This document shows positions 53,411-62,567 of a DNA stretch of 64,000 nucleotides, in pieces; the first letter of the stretch is position 1; each line of letters starts with the position of its first letter. This DNA comes from Lentzea sp. NBRC 102530 (GTDB lineage Bacteria; Actinomycetota; Actinomycetes; Mycobacteriales; Pseudonocardiaceae), in assembly GCF_030269365.1 (NCBI RefSeq), contig NZ_BSTF01000019.1, positions 62,001 through 126,000 on the forward strand, given 5' to 3'. The notes under the pieces are model-generated. The model was not told the DNA's origin. It did no database searches and saw only the letters and a program-made list of their open reading frames with translations. The translations under genes and the position numbers were made by a program.

Positions 53411-54390
53411 CAACTCCACCGTGCCCCGGTCTGCCCAGTCCGTCCAGTATCGCTCTGGTCCGTCCCGTCAGTGTGGTCCAGCCGTCGGAGGATGACACCC
53501 TCCCGGAGTGCCCACGGGCAAATCTCCAGCTGCGTGAGTGACAGGGCTCGCATTGTGGCCTCCGCGACCAATGCGCCCGCGACGAGCTGATGGGCGCGAG
53601 ACGTGCTCACACCTTCCAGCTCCGCGAGGTCATGGGCCGACATCCGGGAAATGAACGCGATCAGCTGCCGCAGGCCCGCGTCGGTGAGCACGCGTCGTGC
53701 CCTGGGCCCGGCAGACGATGGCGCGGCCCCGGTGAGCCGCGCCAGCGTTCGGAAAGTTTTTGAGGTCGCAACCACTCGATCGGGTTCACCCGCGCGTTTC
53801 AGCTTCCGCGCCACGGGCGCGAGCTGCTCGGCGAGCCACTCGGTGGTCTCGCGGACCTCGGAGCGCCTGGGTGGGTCCTTCTTGAACCTCGTCCTGGTGA
53901 GCCTGCCCGCGCCGAGCGGCACGGAGAAGGCCAGGTCCGGGTTCTCGTCGCGGCCGACGGCGAGCTCGAGCGAACCGCCGCCGATGTCGAGCGAGAGCAA
54001 CTTGCCCGCGGACCAGCCGTACCAGCGGCGGACCGCGAGGAACGTGTACTTCGCCTCGTCCTCGCCGGAGAGGACCTTGAGGTCGACCCCGGTCTCGGTG
54101 CGGACCCGGTCGAGCACCTCGGCGGAGTTGCCCGCCTCGCGCACCGCCGACGTCGCGAACGCCATCAGGTCCTCGCAGCCGGACCTCTTCGCTGAGGCCT
54201 TGGCTGCGGCGACGGCACGAACGAGCTGGTCAGCGCCCGCTTTCGAGAGCTGACCCTTGTCGTTGAGCTGCTCGGCGAGACGCAGGATCGTCTTCTCGGA
54301 CGTCATCGGGATCGGGTGGGCACCACGATGCGCGTCCACCACCAGAAGGTGGACGGTGTTGGAACCCACGTCGAGAACGCCCAGGCGCAC
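53410..54390 (-). CDS. Ppx/GppA exopolyphosphatase family protein
   Basis: A 326-residue ASKHA-fold phosphatase. The phosphate loops are LGVLDVGSNTVHLLVVD at the start and LLSLDIGGGSLELAVG near residue 140; a catalytic glutamate lies in AFATSAVREAGNSAEVLDRV. It would shorten polyphosphate or remove phosphate from pppGpp. Lying next to regX3-senX3 (minus strand, 27 bases downstream of regX3) suggests phosphate-starvation control, as in mycobacteria. It lacks the HD domain of larger Ppx enzymes. Confidence 0.88.
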   Translation of the reverse strand: MRLGVLDVGSNTVHLLVVDAHRGAHPIPMTSEKTILRLAEQLNDKGQLSKAGADQLVRAVAAAKASAKRSGCEDLMAFATSAVREAGNSAEVLDRVRTETGVDLKVLSGEDEAKYTFLAVRRWYGWSAGKLLSLDIGGGSLELAVGRDENPDLAFSVPLGAGRLTRTRFKKDPPRRSEVRETTEWLAEQLAPVARKLKRAGEPDRVVATSKTFRTLARLTGAAPSSAGPRARRVLTDAGLRQLIAFISRMSAHDLAELEGVSTSRAHQLVAGALVAEATMRALSLTQLEICPWALREGVILRRLDHTDGTDQSDTGRTGQTGARWS

Positions 54391-54417
54391 GCCGGAAACG
54401 GTACCTGGTCGTGTCCG

Positions 54418-55098
54418 TCAGGACTCGAACTTGTAACCCAGACCCCTCACGGTCACCAGGTGACGCGGGGCCGACGGGTCGGGTTCGATCTTCGAACGCA
54501 GGCGCTTGACGTGCACGTCCAGCGTTTTCGTGTCGCCGACGTAGTCCGCTCCCCACACCCGGTCGATCAGCTGGCCGCGGGTGAGCACCCTGCCGACGTT
54601 GCGCAGCAGGTACTCGAGGAGGTCGAACTCCTTGAGCGGCAGGCTGATGTCCTGGCCGCTCACGGTGACGACGTGGCGTTCCACGTCCATCCGCACCGGA
54701 CCGGCCTCCAGGATCTGCGGGAGCAGGTCCTCGGACTCGCCGCCGCGGCGCAGCACCGCGCGGATGCGGGCGATGAGCTCACGGGCCGAGTAGGGCTTGG
54801 TGACGTAGTCGTCGGCGCCCAGTTCGAGTCCCACGACCTTGTCGATCTCGCTGTCGCGGGCCGTCACCATGATCACGGGGACGGCGGAGCGCTGGCGCAG
54901 CTGCTTGCACACGTCCGTGCCGCTCATGCCGGGCAGCATCAGGTCGAGCAGGACGATGTCGGCGCCGTTGCGGTCGAACTCCTCGAGCGCCTCCTGGCCG
55001 GTGGCCGCGAGCGCCGCGGTGAACCCTTCCTTGCGCAGCAGGAAGGCGAGCGGATCGGCGAAGGACTCCTCGTCCTCCACGATGAGCACCCTGGTCAC
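54418..55098 (-). CDS. regX3: response regulator RegX3
   Basis: A 226-residue OmpR-family response regulator. Receiver domain: VLIVEDEESF acidic pocket, phospho-acceptor D52 in VLLDLMLPGMSG, VTARD and the lysine in YVTKPYSARELIARI. A C-terminal winged helix carries DVHVKRLRSKIEPDPSAPRHLVTVRGLGYKF. Its sequence is close to RegX3 of the SenX3-RegX3 phosphate-sensing system. GTG start overlaps the senX3 stop (GTGA). Confidence 0.93.
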   Translation of the reverse strand: MTRVLIVEDEESFADPLAFLLRKEGFTAALAATGQEALEEFDRNGADIVLLDLMLPGMSGTDVCKQLRQRSAVPVIMVTARDSEIDKVVGLELGADDYVTKPYSARELIARIRAVLRRGGESEDLLPQILEAGPVRMDVERHVVTVSGQDISLPLKEFDLLEYLLRNVGRVLTRGQLIDRVWGADYVGDTKTLDVHVKRLRSKIEPDPSAPRHLVTVRGLGYKFES

Positions 55099-56267
55099 AG
55101 CTCTCCTCCAGTGTCACCCGCGCCGGTGGGGACGAGGGTCGGGTTGGGTTCGGTCGCCGCGGCCGGGAGCCGCAGCGTGAAGGTGGAGCCCGTTCCCGGC
55201 AGGCTCCACAGCTTCACCTCACCGCCGTGGTTGGCGGCGACGTGCTTGACGATCGCGAGCCCGAGACCGGTGCCCCCGGTCGCGCGCGAGCGGGCCTTGT
55301 CGACGCGGTAGAACCGCTCGAAGACGCGGATCTGCTGGTCCTCGGCGATGCCGATGCCGCGGTCGGTCACGGCGATCTCGACGTGCCCGTCCACCAGCCG
55401 GCGGCTGACGCTCACCGGGCTGCCGGGCGGCGAGTAGGCGACGGCGTTGTCCAGGAGGTTCGTCAGCGCCGTGACCAGCAACGACCGGTCGCCGGGCACG
55501 ACGAACCCGCTCGGTTCGTCGGTGGTGATCGTGATGTTGACCGACTCGGCGGCGAGCTTGGACCGCGACAGCGCCTCGTTGATCACGACGTCGATCTCGG
55601 TCTCGGCGAGCTCCGGCAGCTTCTCCGCGCCCTGCAGCCGCGACAGCGCGATCAGCTCGGTGACGAGCGCGCCGAGGCGGGTCGCCTCCTGCATGATCTT
55701 CGCGCTGAACCGGCGGACCTCCTCCTGGTCGTCGCTCGCGTCCAGCACGGCCTCCGCGAGCAGCGCCAGCGCGCCGACCGGGGTCTTGAGCTCGTGGCTG
55801 ACGTTCGCCACGAAGTCGCGCCGGGTCTTCTCCAGCCGCACGGCCTCGGACTCGTCGGTCGCGTCGACCACGGTGAAGTTCTCGATCAGCAACCGCACCT
55901 CGGCGTGCACGGCCTCCGGCTGGCGGCCGGTGCGGTAGCCCTCGAGCGGCGAGAGGTCGACGTACACGACCTCGTTGCTGTTGCGGACGCCCTCCGCGGC
56001 CTTGCGCGCCCGGTCGTCCACGCGGTTGTTGCGGACGATCCCGAGCTCTTCGGCACGGGGGTTGTGCAGCACGACGTCACCGAAGTGGTTCAGCACCACG
56101 ATGCCGTCGTGGGAGTCGTGAATGATCTGTTGGATCAGTTCGGCGACCGTCAAGCCTTCCGGCTTCTTCGGTTGCCTGGGGGCGGTGAACCGGCCGATGA
56201 AGAAAGCGGCCATCACGCCGATGAGCGCGAGGCCGATCGACACAGCGAGGTAACCCGTTGTGGTCAC
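55095..56267 (-). CDS. senX3: sensor histidine kinase SenX3
   Basis: A 390-residue histidine kinase. An N-terminal transmembrane segment (YLAVSIGLALIGVMAAFFIG) is followed by a PAS-like domain (QQIIHDSHDGIVVLNHFG), the phosphoacceptor H in FVANVSHELKTPVGAL, and an ATPase domain with N, G1 and G2 boxes (LTNLLDNAVAYSPPG; VTDRGIGIAEDQ; ATGGTGLGLAIVKHVA). This is the SenX3 arrangement. The frame is open to 56513, but the GTG at 56267 begins MTTTGYLAVSIG as in homologues, with no clear ribosome site. Confidence 0.91.
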   Translation of the reverse strand: MTTTGYLAVSIGLALIGVMAAFFIGRFTAPRQPKKPEGLTVAELIQQIIHDSHDGIVVLNHFGDVVLHNPRAEELGIVRNNRVDDRARKAAEGVRNSNEVVYVDLSPLEGYRTGRQPEAVHAEVRLLIENFTVVDATDESEAVRLEKTRRDFVANVSHELKTPVGALALLAEAVLDASDDQEEVRRFSAKIMQEATRLGALVTELIALSRLQGAEKLPELAETEIDVVINEALSRSKLAAESVNITITTDEPSGFVVPGDRSLLVTALTNLLDNAVAYSPPGSPVSVSRRLVDGHVEIAVTDRGIGIAEDQQIRVFERFYRVDKARSRATGGTGLGLAIVKHVAANHGGEVKLWSLPGTGSTFTLRLPAAATEPNPTLVPTGAGDTGGEL

Positions 56268-56400
56268 GAAGCGAATGGTAAGCAGCTCAGAGGTGTCCTG
56301 GCCTAGTACGAGAGCGTGAACCGTGACGCCCGCGACACCTCGGTGGAGGGTTGTTTCGCGCCTGGTCAGGTGCCGTTCACCCAACCGTGTCCTTAGACGC

Positions 56401-56436
56401 GAGAAAGGCGCACCCGGCACCGGGTGCGCCTTTCTC
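56401..56436. terminator. perfect 17-bp stem terminator of gpmA
   Basis: GAGAAAGGCGCACCCGG pairs exactly with its complement around two bases. It lies just past the gpmA stop (56446), in the gap before senX3. Confidence 0.9.
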
Positions 56437-56445
56437 GGAATGTGG

Positions 56446-57192
56446 TCAGCGGCCCTGGTTGGCGACCGCCGCGATGGCGTCCTTCGCGGCGTCCGGGTCG
56501 AGGTATTCGCCACCCGGCTTGAGCGGCTTCAGGTCCTCGTCGAGGTCGTAGCGCAGCGGGATGCCGGTGGGGATGTTGAGCCCGGCGATGGCCTCGTCCG
56601 AGATGCCGTCGAGGTGCTTCACGAGCGCGCGCAGCGAGTTGCCGTGCGCCGCCACGAGCACCGTCTTGCCCGCCCGCAGGTCCGGCACGATGTCGGACTC
56701 CCAGTACGGGATCATCCGCTTCACGACGTCGAGCAGGCACTCGGTCAGCGGCAGGTCGGGCCCGAGACCGGCGTAGCGCGGGTCGGTGTCCTGGCTGAAC
56801 TCGCTGCCGGGCTCGATGGGCGGCGGCGGGGTGTCGTAGGACCGGCGCCAGAGCATGAACTGCTCCTCGCCGAACTCCTCGAGCGTCTGCTTCTTGTTCT
56901 TGCCCTGCAACGCGCCGTAGTGGCGTTCGTTGAGGCGCCAGTCGCGCTTGACCGGGATCCAGTGCCGGTCGGCGGCGTCGAGCGCCAGGTTGGCGGTCAT
57001 GATGGCCCGGCGCAGGAGGCTGGTGTGCAGGACCTCCGGCAGCACACCGGCTTCTTTGAGGAGCAGCCCACCGCGCCGGGCCTCCTTCTCGCCCTTCTCC
57101 GACAGGGGAACGTCCACCCAGCCGGTGAACAGGTTCTCCGCGTTCCACGTGCTCTCGCCGTGGCGGAGCAGCACCAAGGTTCCGACAGACAT
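56446..57192 (-). CDS. gpmA: 2,3-bisphosphoglycerate-dependent phosphoglycerate mutase
   Basis: A 248-residue glycolytic enzyme. [20 protein letters not shown] holds the phosphohistidine, [15 protein letters not shown] the substrate-binding stretch, and [20 protein letters not shown] the second catalytic His; the C-terminus [14 protein letters not shown] is diagnostic of cofactor-dependent mutases. It is in its own transcript, ended by the hairpin at 56401. Neighbouring senX3-regX3 in actinobacteria is usual. Confidence 0.96.
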   Translation of the reverse strand: MSVGTLVLLRHGESTWNAENLFTGWVDVPLSEKGEKEARRGGLLLKEAGVLPEVLHTSLLRRAIMTANLALDAADRHWIPVKRDWRLNERHYGALQGKNKKQTLEEFGEEQFMLWRRSYDTPPPPIEPGSEFSQDTDPRYAGLGPDLPLTECLLDVVKRMIPYWESDIVPDLRAGKTVLVAAHGNSLRALVKHLDGISDEAIAGLNIPTGIPLRYDLDEDLKPLKPGGEYLDPDAAKDAIAAVANQGR

Positions 57193-57197
57193 GGCGG

Positions 57198-57623
57198 CTA
57201 GCCTGCCATGCCGACCCTCCTGCCGTACCCCGGCAGGTCACCGTGATCCACGCCATGGGATTCGTCGGTGTACAGGTGGATCTCCACGCCGTCCGGGTCG
57301 TGGAAGACCAGCAACCACCCGATGCTCGCCTCGATCTCGGGCGAGTGGGGGATGCCCAGGCCGTCCAGGTGCTCGATCCAGTCGTTCAGGTCCCGCCTGG
57401 TCGCGACGGCCCAGTTGACCGGGTCGAAGCCCTGCAGCGCCTCGGCCTTCTCGGGGTTGAGCCTCAGGCTCAGGCCTGCGGCTCCGTCGCTCACGTAGCC
57501 CGCGACGCCCCGGACCACGCCGTCCGCGTCGGCGAACTCCCACTCGGGCTCGAAGCCGAAGACCTGGCCGTACCACTCGATCGACCTGACCAGGTCCGTC
57601 ACCGGGATCTGCACGCCGGCCAC
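57198..57623 (-). CDS. VOC family (glyoxalase/bleomycin-resistance-like) protein
   Basis: A 141-residue metal-dependent VOC fold protein: [25 protein letters not shown] begins the first module and [20 protein letters not shown] the second, with an E in VEIHLY as probable metal ligand. The role (ring cleavage, glyoxalase or resistance) is open. Its start (GTG 57623) is 67 bases from the start of the TetR remnant, which reads the other way. A longer upstream frame was rejected. Confidence 0.82.
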   Translation of the reverse strand: MAGVQIPVTDLVRSIEWYGQVFGFEPEWEFADADGVVRGVAGYVSDGAAGLSLRLNPEKAEALQGFDPVNWAVATRRDLNDWIEHLDGLGIPHSPEIEASIGWLLVFHDPDGVEIHLYTDESHGVDHGDLPGYGRRVGMAG

Positions 57624-57689
57624 GAACCCGTCCCGCGCGAACAGCCGGTGCCCCGCCGATCGCACCGAGGCACGCGTCTGCCGACGTCG

Positions 57690-57962
57690 ATGCGGGCGAT
57701 CGCGGCCGAGGCCGGCGTGTCCGAGCTGATCTCGGACGAGGGCGAGCACGCGATGCGGGCGAACTGCCTGGCGGTCGTGGAGGCGCTGGTGGCGACCGGG
57801 GAGGTGCGGGAGGAGTTCGACGTGGTGGCGGTGGCGGACGTGCTGGTGACGATGTGTTCGCCGCACGTGCACCAGGTACTGGGCTGGCCAGCCGATCGCT
57901 GCCGCGACTGGCTGGCCGACACCCTCGAAGCTTCCCTGCTCAGGCCTGTTCGCGCGCCCTGA
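57690..57962 (+). pseudogene. TetR-family regulator remnant
   Basis: A 90-residue frame preserving part of a TetR helix-turn-helix (SMRAIAAEAGVS) joined directly to a C-terminal piece (ISDEGEHAMRANCLAVVEALV...FDVVAVADVLVTMCSPHVHQVLGWPADRC). The N-terminal helix before SMRAIA and the recognition helix plus about 80 residues of the ligand-domain start are absent, so DNA binding should be lost. It lies between the VOC and CoA-ligase genes and its end overlaps the ligase by 23 bases. Confidence 0.7.
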
Positions 57963-59505
57963 GGTCCTTGCGCAGGATCTTGCCCGCCGCCGACTTCGGG
58001 ATCGCCTCGATGAACTCCACGACGCGAACCTTCTTGTGCGGCGCCACGTGCGACGCCACGAACGCCATCACGGCCTCACCGTCCACAGAGGAACCGGGCT
58101 GCCGCACCACGAACGCCTTGGGCACCTCCTCGCCGTCGGCGTCGCGCACGCCGATGACCGCCGCGTCGGCGATCTCCTCGTGCGTCAGCAGAACGGCCTC
58201 GAGCTCGGCCGGCGGGACCTGGTAGCCCTTGTACTTGATGAGTTCCTTGACGCGGTCGACGATCGAGACGATGCCGTCCGCGTCGATCACGGCCACGTCG
58301 CCGGTGTGCAGCCAGCCGTCGTCGTCGATGGTGGCGGCGGTGGCCTCGGCGTTGTTGAGGTAGCCCTTCATGATGTTCGGGCCCTTGCACCAGAGTTCGC
58401 CGCGCTCGCCGACGCCCACGTCCTCGCCGGTGGCCGGGTCGACCAGGCGGCACTCGAGGTTGGGGATGATCACGCCGACGGTGCCGACCGAGATGTCGTC
58501 GCGGCCGTCCGGGATGGCGTGCGAGACCGGGGACATCTCCGTCATGCCGTAGCCCTGCACGACCCGGCAGCCGATGCGCTTGCGGACGGCGGCGGCCAGG
58601 TCCTCGTCCAGGGGTGCGGCGCCCGAGAAGAGGGTGTGCAGCGGCGACAGGTCGTAGTTGTCGACGATCGGGTGCTTCGCGAGGGCCACGGCGACCGGCG
58701 GCGCGATGTAGACGCGGTCGGTCTTGTGCTCGGCGATCACGCGCAGGAACTCGGGCAGCTCGAACTTCGGCAGCGTGACGACCACGCCGCCGATGTACAG
58801 GCCGTTGTTCATGAGGACCTGCATGCCGTAGATGTGGAAGAACGGCAGCACGGCGAGGATCCGGGTGTGGGCGCCGACGTCCGACAGGATCGGCCCGCAC
58901 TGCACGAGGTTCGCGACCAGGTTGCGGTGCGTGAGCATGACGCCCTTGGGCAGCGCGGTCGTGCCGGACGAGTACGGCAGCACGGCCAGGTCCTCGGCCG
59001 GGTTGATCTCCACCTCGGGCACCGGGTGCGTGTTGTTCAGCAGTTCCGGCAACGACGGGTAGCCCTCGGCGCCGTCGAGCACGACGACGTCGGTCACGCC
59101 CGCCTTCGCGGCGCCCGGTGCGGCGTTCGGGAGCAGCACGGAGACGGTGAAGAGCATCTTGGCGCCCGCGTCGTGCAGCTGGTGCGCGACCTCGTCTGGT
59201 GTGTAGAGCGCGTTGATCGTGGTCGCCGTGGCGCCGGCGCGCAGGATGCCGTGGAAGACGACGGCGTAGTACGGCGTGTTCGGGCTGAGGATGCCGACGA
59301 CATCACCCTTCCCGATACCTCGGGCGGCGAGCGCTGCCGCCATCCGGTCGATCGCCCCGGCCAGCTGGCCGTAGGTCAAGGTCGCGCCGGACATGCCGTC
59401 GATCAGCGCAACCCGGTCCACCCGGTCGGCGATGTCGCCGAACAGCAGCTGGTGCAGCGACACATCGGGGATCTCGACATCGGGATACGGACTGCGAAAG
59501 ACCAT
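57940..59505 (-). CDS. 4-coumarate-CoA ligase-like adenylating enzyme
   Basis: A 521-residue ANL ligase. The P-loop LPYSSGTTALPKGVMLTH, GYGMTEMSPVS and the hinge DGWLHTGDVAVIDADGIVSIVDRVKELIKYKGYQVPPAELE are complete, ending in PKSAAGKILRKDLR with the catalytic lysine. The sequence is nearest to 4-coumarate-CoA ligases of the aryl/acyl type; the substrate is not certain. Tandem TGTACA elements lie just upstream of its ATG (59505), and a broken TetR gene lies at its 3' end. Confidence 0.9.
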   Translation of the reverse strand: MVFRSPYPDVEIPDVSLHQLLFGDIADRVDRVALIDGMSGATLTYGQLAGAIDRMAAALAARGIGKGDVVGILSPNTPYYAVVFHGILRAGATATTINALYTPDEVAHQLHDAGAKMLFTVSVLLPNAAPGAAKAGVTDVVVLDGAEGYPSLPELLNNTHPVPEVEINPAEDLAVLPYSSGTTALPKGVMLTHRNLVANLVQCGPILSDVGAHTRILAVLPFFHIYGMQVLMNNGLYIGGVVVTLPKFELPEFLRVIAEHKTDRVYIAPPVAVALAKHPIVDNYDLSPLHTLFSGAAPLDEDLAAAVRKRIGCRVVQGYGMTEMSPVSHAIPDGRDDISVGTVGVIIPNLECRLVDPATGEDVGVGERGELWCKGPNIMKGYLNNAEATAATIDDDGWLHTGDVAVIDADGIVSIVDRVKELIKYKGYQVPPAELEAVLLTHEEIADAAVIGVRDADGEEVPKAFVVRQPGSSVDGEAVMAFVASHVAPHKKVRVVEFIEAIPKSAAGKILRKDLRAREQA

Positions 59506-59520
59506 GCGGCGACCTCATTC

Positions 59521-59543
59521 ACATCGCTGTACATCGCTGTACA
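59521..59543. promoter_or_regulatory. TGTACA-containing tandem element upstream of the ligase gene
   Basis: The decamer acatcgctgt occurs twice in tandem, followed by aca, so two self-complementary TGTACA hexamers lie 10 bases apart (one helical turn). It ends 38 bases before the ligase ATG. A regulator site is likely; which protein binds it is unknown. Confidence 0.55.
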
Positions 59544-59828
59544 CCCTGCCTGTGGGCACATCGTGATCCAGCCCACTGGGCAGGTCAAGGACGACTCGAT
59601 CGCTACAGATGCGTTACTTTGCGCGGCTAAATACACTCGAATGGAGTAATACAAGCACTTGTGATCGCAAGGATGTATCTGAGAAGTTGATACCGCCTCC
59701 GCGAGTCGGCTCCCACGCTTACTCGACGAGCGCGAGGCACCTTGCGCGATTCGTCATCCCCCGTCGAATCGCGTGGCCCGCCTGGGATTCGTAGGCTCCC
59801 CCCGTCCACGGATCCCCTGCAGCGGGGA

Positions 59829-59895
59829 CCTTTGACGCGGGACGGCTCGATGCGACTCCCCCTCTCTCCCGAGCCGTTCCGCGCATCATCAAAGG
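59829..59895. terminator. long stem-loop downstream of the DUF4349 gene
   Basis: CCTTTGA pairs with TCAAAGG, CGCGG with CCGCG and ACGGCTCG with CGAGCCGT. It starts 22 bases after the DUF4349 stop. Probably a transcription terminator; the 59829 end vaguely resembles the repeat at 38955 and 51118. Confidence 0.7.
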
Positions 59896-59916
59896 CACAC
59901 TCTCAGTAGAACTTGA

Positions 59917-60783
59917 TCACCCTGCTTCGTTCATTCGAGTGACGCGACGGCGCCGCCGCAGCAGGTAGATCACCGCCGCCGTGGGCACCGCCAGCACCAC
60001 CAGGAACGGCAGCAGGGCGCCGAAGGCGATCAAGATCCCGTTCAGGACGGCCAGCAACGCGTTCCAGCCACCCGACAACGCGCTGAGGAACCCGGCCTTC
60101 TCCGGCTCCGGCGGAGCGATCGGCACGGTGGCCACCTGCACCGTCAGCGTCGCCATCGCGACCTTGCCCTTGAGCGACTCGGCCCGCCGCTGCAACGACT
60201 CGAGGTCGGCCTGCCGCTTGGTCAGCTCGGCCTCGACCTGCGCGATCTCCGCCGTCGACCCGGCCCGCTCGAACAGCACCCGCAGCCGTTCCACGCTGGC
60301 CTTCGCCGTCGCCATCCGCGACTCGGTGTCGACCAGCTGGTCGGTGACGTCCTCGCTGCGCACCTCGCTGCGGGTGACCTCCCCGACGCTCGCGAGGTCC
60401 CGCACGACCCGGTCCAGCTCGGCCGACGGCACCCGCACGGTCACGGAACCCGACTTCTTGGTCGAGTTCTCCTGCCCCGCGAACCCGCCGACCGCGCTCG
60501 CCCGGCTCTTGACCTCGCTGATCGCCTTCAGCACGTCATCGCTGCGCAGGTCGACGGTCGCCGTGCGGACCAGCTGCCGCTCCTGGTCCTGCACCGGCTG
60601 CACGGCCTGCCCGGCGTTGTCCTTCGCGGGCTCCTGGCCCGGCTTCTGCTGCGGCGCGACGTTCCGCTCCGCCTGAGGCGCGGCGGCGTCCTGCGCCGAC
60701 GAGCCTCCACTCGAGTTGCTGCCACACCCCGTCGAAACCAGGGCCAGCAACGCGACTCCCACCCACAGCACTGGTCTACGCAT
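59917..60783 (-). CDS. DUF4349 lipoprotein
   Basis: A 288-residue lipoprotein: signal with LVSTGCGSNSSGG lipobox (Cys at about 20), a Gln/Pro-rich linker, a DUF4349 domain with a coiled coil (DTESRMATAKASVERLRVLFERAG, TKRQADLESLQRRAESLKGKVAMATL) at about 160-220, and a C-terminal transmembrane helix (LIAFGALLPFLVVLAVPTAAVIYLL). It probably spans or is anchored in the membrane with both ends. The function of DUF4349 is unknown. Confidence 0.86.
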   Translation of the reverse strand: MRRPVLWVGVALLALVSTGCGSNSSGGSSAQDAAAPQAERNVAPQQKPGQEPAKDNAGQAVQPVQDQERQLVRTATVDLRSDDVLKAISEVKSRASAVGGFAGQENSTKKSGSVTVRVPSAELDRVVRDLASVGEVTRSEVRSEDVTDQLVDTESRMATAKASVERLRVLFERAGSTAEIAQVEAELTKRQADLESLQRRAESLKGKVAMATLTVQVATVPIAPPEPEKAGFLSALSGGWNALLAVLNGILIAFGALLPFLVVLAVPTAAVIYLLRRRRRVTRMNEAG

Positions 60784-60843
60784 GCCAGTCGGACGGACCG
60801 GAGCCCCGCGGGAGTTGCCGCCTAGGCCGAAACGAGTCGGCGG

Positions 60844-61323
60844 CTAGTCCGAAACGAGATGTTGGAACGCCGCCAGGTTGGCGAGCGACTCCCCGCGCGA
60901 CACGCGCCACGCCCACTCGCGCCGGATCGCGTCGGCGAACCCGATCTCGAGCAACGGGTTGAAGTCGCCGTCCGCCGCCTCCAGCACCTGCCCGAGCACG
61001 CGGTCGAGCTCATCGGCCGTGACGGCGTGCTTGCCGACCCGTCCGACCAGGTAGATGTCACCCTCGGCGTCGATCGTGTAGTGCACGCCGTACAGCCGTG
61101 CGTTGCGTCGCAGCAGGAAGCGGTACACCTCCTCGAACGACTGGTCGGGCCGCCGGCACACGAACGCCTCGACGACCAGCGCGTGCGCGGTCTCGACCAG
61201 CCACACGTTCGTCTGGAGCTTCTTGGTCCCCGGCAGCGTCACGAAGAACTTGCCGGGCTCCCGGCGGTCGTACTTCAGCTCCCGTTCGTCCAGGAACTCC
61301 TTGATCACACCGTCGACGCTCAA
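60844..61323 (-). CDS. YbjN domain-containing protein
   Basis: A 159-residue protein of the YbjN fold, seen in type III chaperone-like proteins. It begins [20 protein letters not shown], with a central [27 protein letters not shown] and C-terminal FQHLVSD. The TTG at 61323 overlaps the mshA stop as TTGA and has GGGAGG seven bases upstream. It is coupled to mshA in actinobacteria, so it may support mycothiol production, but its role is unknown. Confidence 0.86.
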   Translation of the reverse strand: MSVDGVIKEFLDERELKYDRREPGKFFVTLPGTKKLQTNVWLVETAHALVVEAFVCRRPDQSFEEVYRFLLRRNARLYGVHYTIDAEGDIYLVGRVGKHAVTADELDRVLGQVLEAADGDFNPLLEIGFADAIRREWAWRVSRGESLANLAAFQHLVSD

Positions 61324-62567
61324 GCGAAAACCTCCCGGCGGAACACCTCTGCCGCCTCTTGATACCCCGCCAGCAGGGCGTCAGTCGTGCGGTCCCAGGA
61401 GAAGCGTCGCGCATGCCCCACGGCGTTGCTCGCCAGGTGCTCCCGCTGCGGCAGCGCCACGTCACCCAGCGCCGCGGCCCACTCACCGGCTTCGTGCCCG
61501 TGCACGAGCACCCCGGACACCCCGTCCCGCACCGCCACCGGCAACCCGCCGACGGCCGCCGCGACCACCGGCGTCCCGCAGGCCTGGGCCTCCAGGGCCA
61601 CCAGTCCGAACGACTCGTTGTAGCTCGGCACGGCGACCAGGTCGGCGGCCCGGTAGACCTCGGCCAGCGTGGGCCCCGGCTGCGGCGGCAGGAACCGCAC
61701 GACGTCGGTGATCCGCAGCTCGGCGGCCAGCTCCTCCAACGCCCTGGGCCGCTCGGTCCCCGATCCCGACGGCCCGCCCACGATCAGCACGACCAGCCGC
61801 GAGCGCAGTCCCGGATCACGCACGAGCATCTCGGCGGCCGCACGAAGCAGCACGTCAGGAGCCTTCAACGGCTGGATCCGCCCGACGAACGCGAGCACGA
61901 TCGCGTCCTGCGGGATGCCGAAGCACCGCCGGGCGTGCTCCTGCGAGCCGGGCGTGAAGCGGTCAAGGTCCACGCCGGGCGGCACGACGGCCACCTTCGA
62001 CGGTTCCGCGTCGTAGAGCTTGATCAGTTCGCCGGCCTCGATGTCGGTGTTCGCGACGAGCCGGTCCGACTCGGTCACGACCTGCTCCTCGCCGATCACC
62101 CGCATCCGGGGTTCCGGCGCGTCGCCCTCGGCCAGCGCGAGGTTCTTGACCTTGGCGAGCGTGTGCGCGGTGTGCACCAGCGGCACGCCCCACCGTTCCC
62201 GCGCCAGCCAGCCGACCTGCCCGGACAGCCAGTAGTGCGAGTGGATCGCGTCGTAGTAGCCCGGCTCGTGCCGTGCCTCGGCGCGCAGGACACCGGCTGT
62301 GAACGCGCAGAGCTGACCGGGCAGCTCCTCCTTGCCCAGACCCTCGAACGGCCCTGCGGCGACGTGCCGGACGCGCACGCCCGGCGCGAGTTCGGCGACC
62401 GGCGGCAGCTCCGAGGAGGTGGCGCGGGTGAAGATCTCGACCTCGACGCCCCGTTGAGCCATCCGAGTGGCCGTCTGCACGATGTAGACGTTCATCCCGC
62501 CCGCATCACCCGTCCCCGGCTGTTCGAGCGGCGAGGTGTGCACTGAGAGCACCGCGACGCGCTTCAT
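61320..62567 (-). CDS. mshA: D-inositol-3-phosphate glycosyltransferase MshA
   Basis: A 415-residue GT-B glycosyltransferase that starts mycothiol synthesis by adding N-acetylglucosamine to inositol-3-phosphate. The N-terminal domain has [21 protein letters not shown] and [13 protein letters not shown]; the sugar-nucleotide domain has [15 protein letters not shown] and a C-terminal [21 protein letters not shown] with the E-x7-E motif. ATG at 62567 overlaps the hydrolase stop (ATGA). Mycothiol is specific to actinobacteria, which supports the placement of the organism. Confidence 0.95.
   Translation of the reverse strand: MKRVAVLSVHTSPLEQPGTGDAGGMNVYIVQTATRMAQRGVEVEIFTRATSSELPPVAELAPGVRVRHVAAGPFEGLGKEELPGQLCAFTAGVLRAEARHEPGYYDAIHSHYWLSGQVGWLARERWGVPLVHTAHTLAKVKNLALAEGDAPEPRMRVIGEEQVVTESDRLVANTDIEAGELIKLYDAEPSKVAVVPPGVDLDRFTPGSQEHARRCFGIPQDAIVLAFVGRIQPLKAPDVLLRAAAEMLVRDPGLRSRLVVLIVGGPSGSGTERPRALEELAAELRITDVVRFLPPQPGPTLAEVYRAADLVAVPSYNESFGLVALEAQACGTPVVAAAVGGLPVAVRDGVSGVLVHGHEAGEWAAALGDVALPQREHLASNAVGHARRFSWDRTTDALLAGYQEAAEVFRREVFA

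Larger units (their letters stand above)
59506..59916. other. 411-base intergenic region
   Basis: No gene seen. It holds tandem acatcgctgt elements at 59521-59543, an AT-richer stretch near 59600-59665, a hairpin at 59746-59772 (GCGATTCG/CGAATCGC) and a long imperfect stem-loop at 59829-59895. Start codons of both flanking genes do not face each other: the region is the promoter side of the ligase gene and the 3' side of the DUF4349 gene. Confidence 0.75.

Noticed and set aside
59821-59845. Third copy of the palindromic repeat
   Set aside because: Only about a dozen bases (cagcggggaccttt) match, and the flanks and loop differ; the stem-loop here is explained as a terminator.
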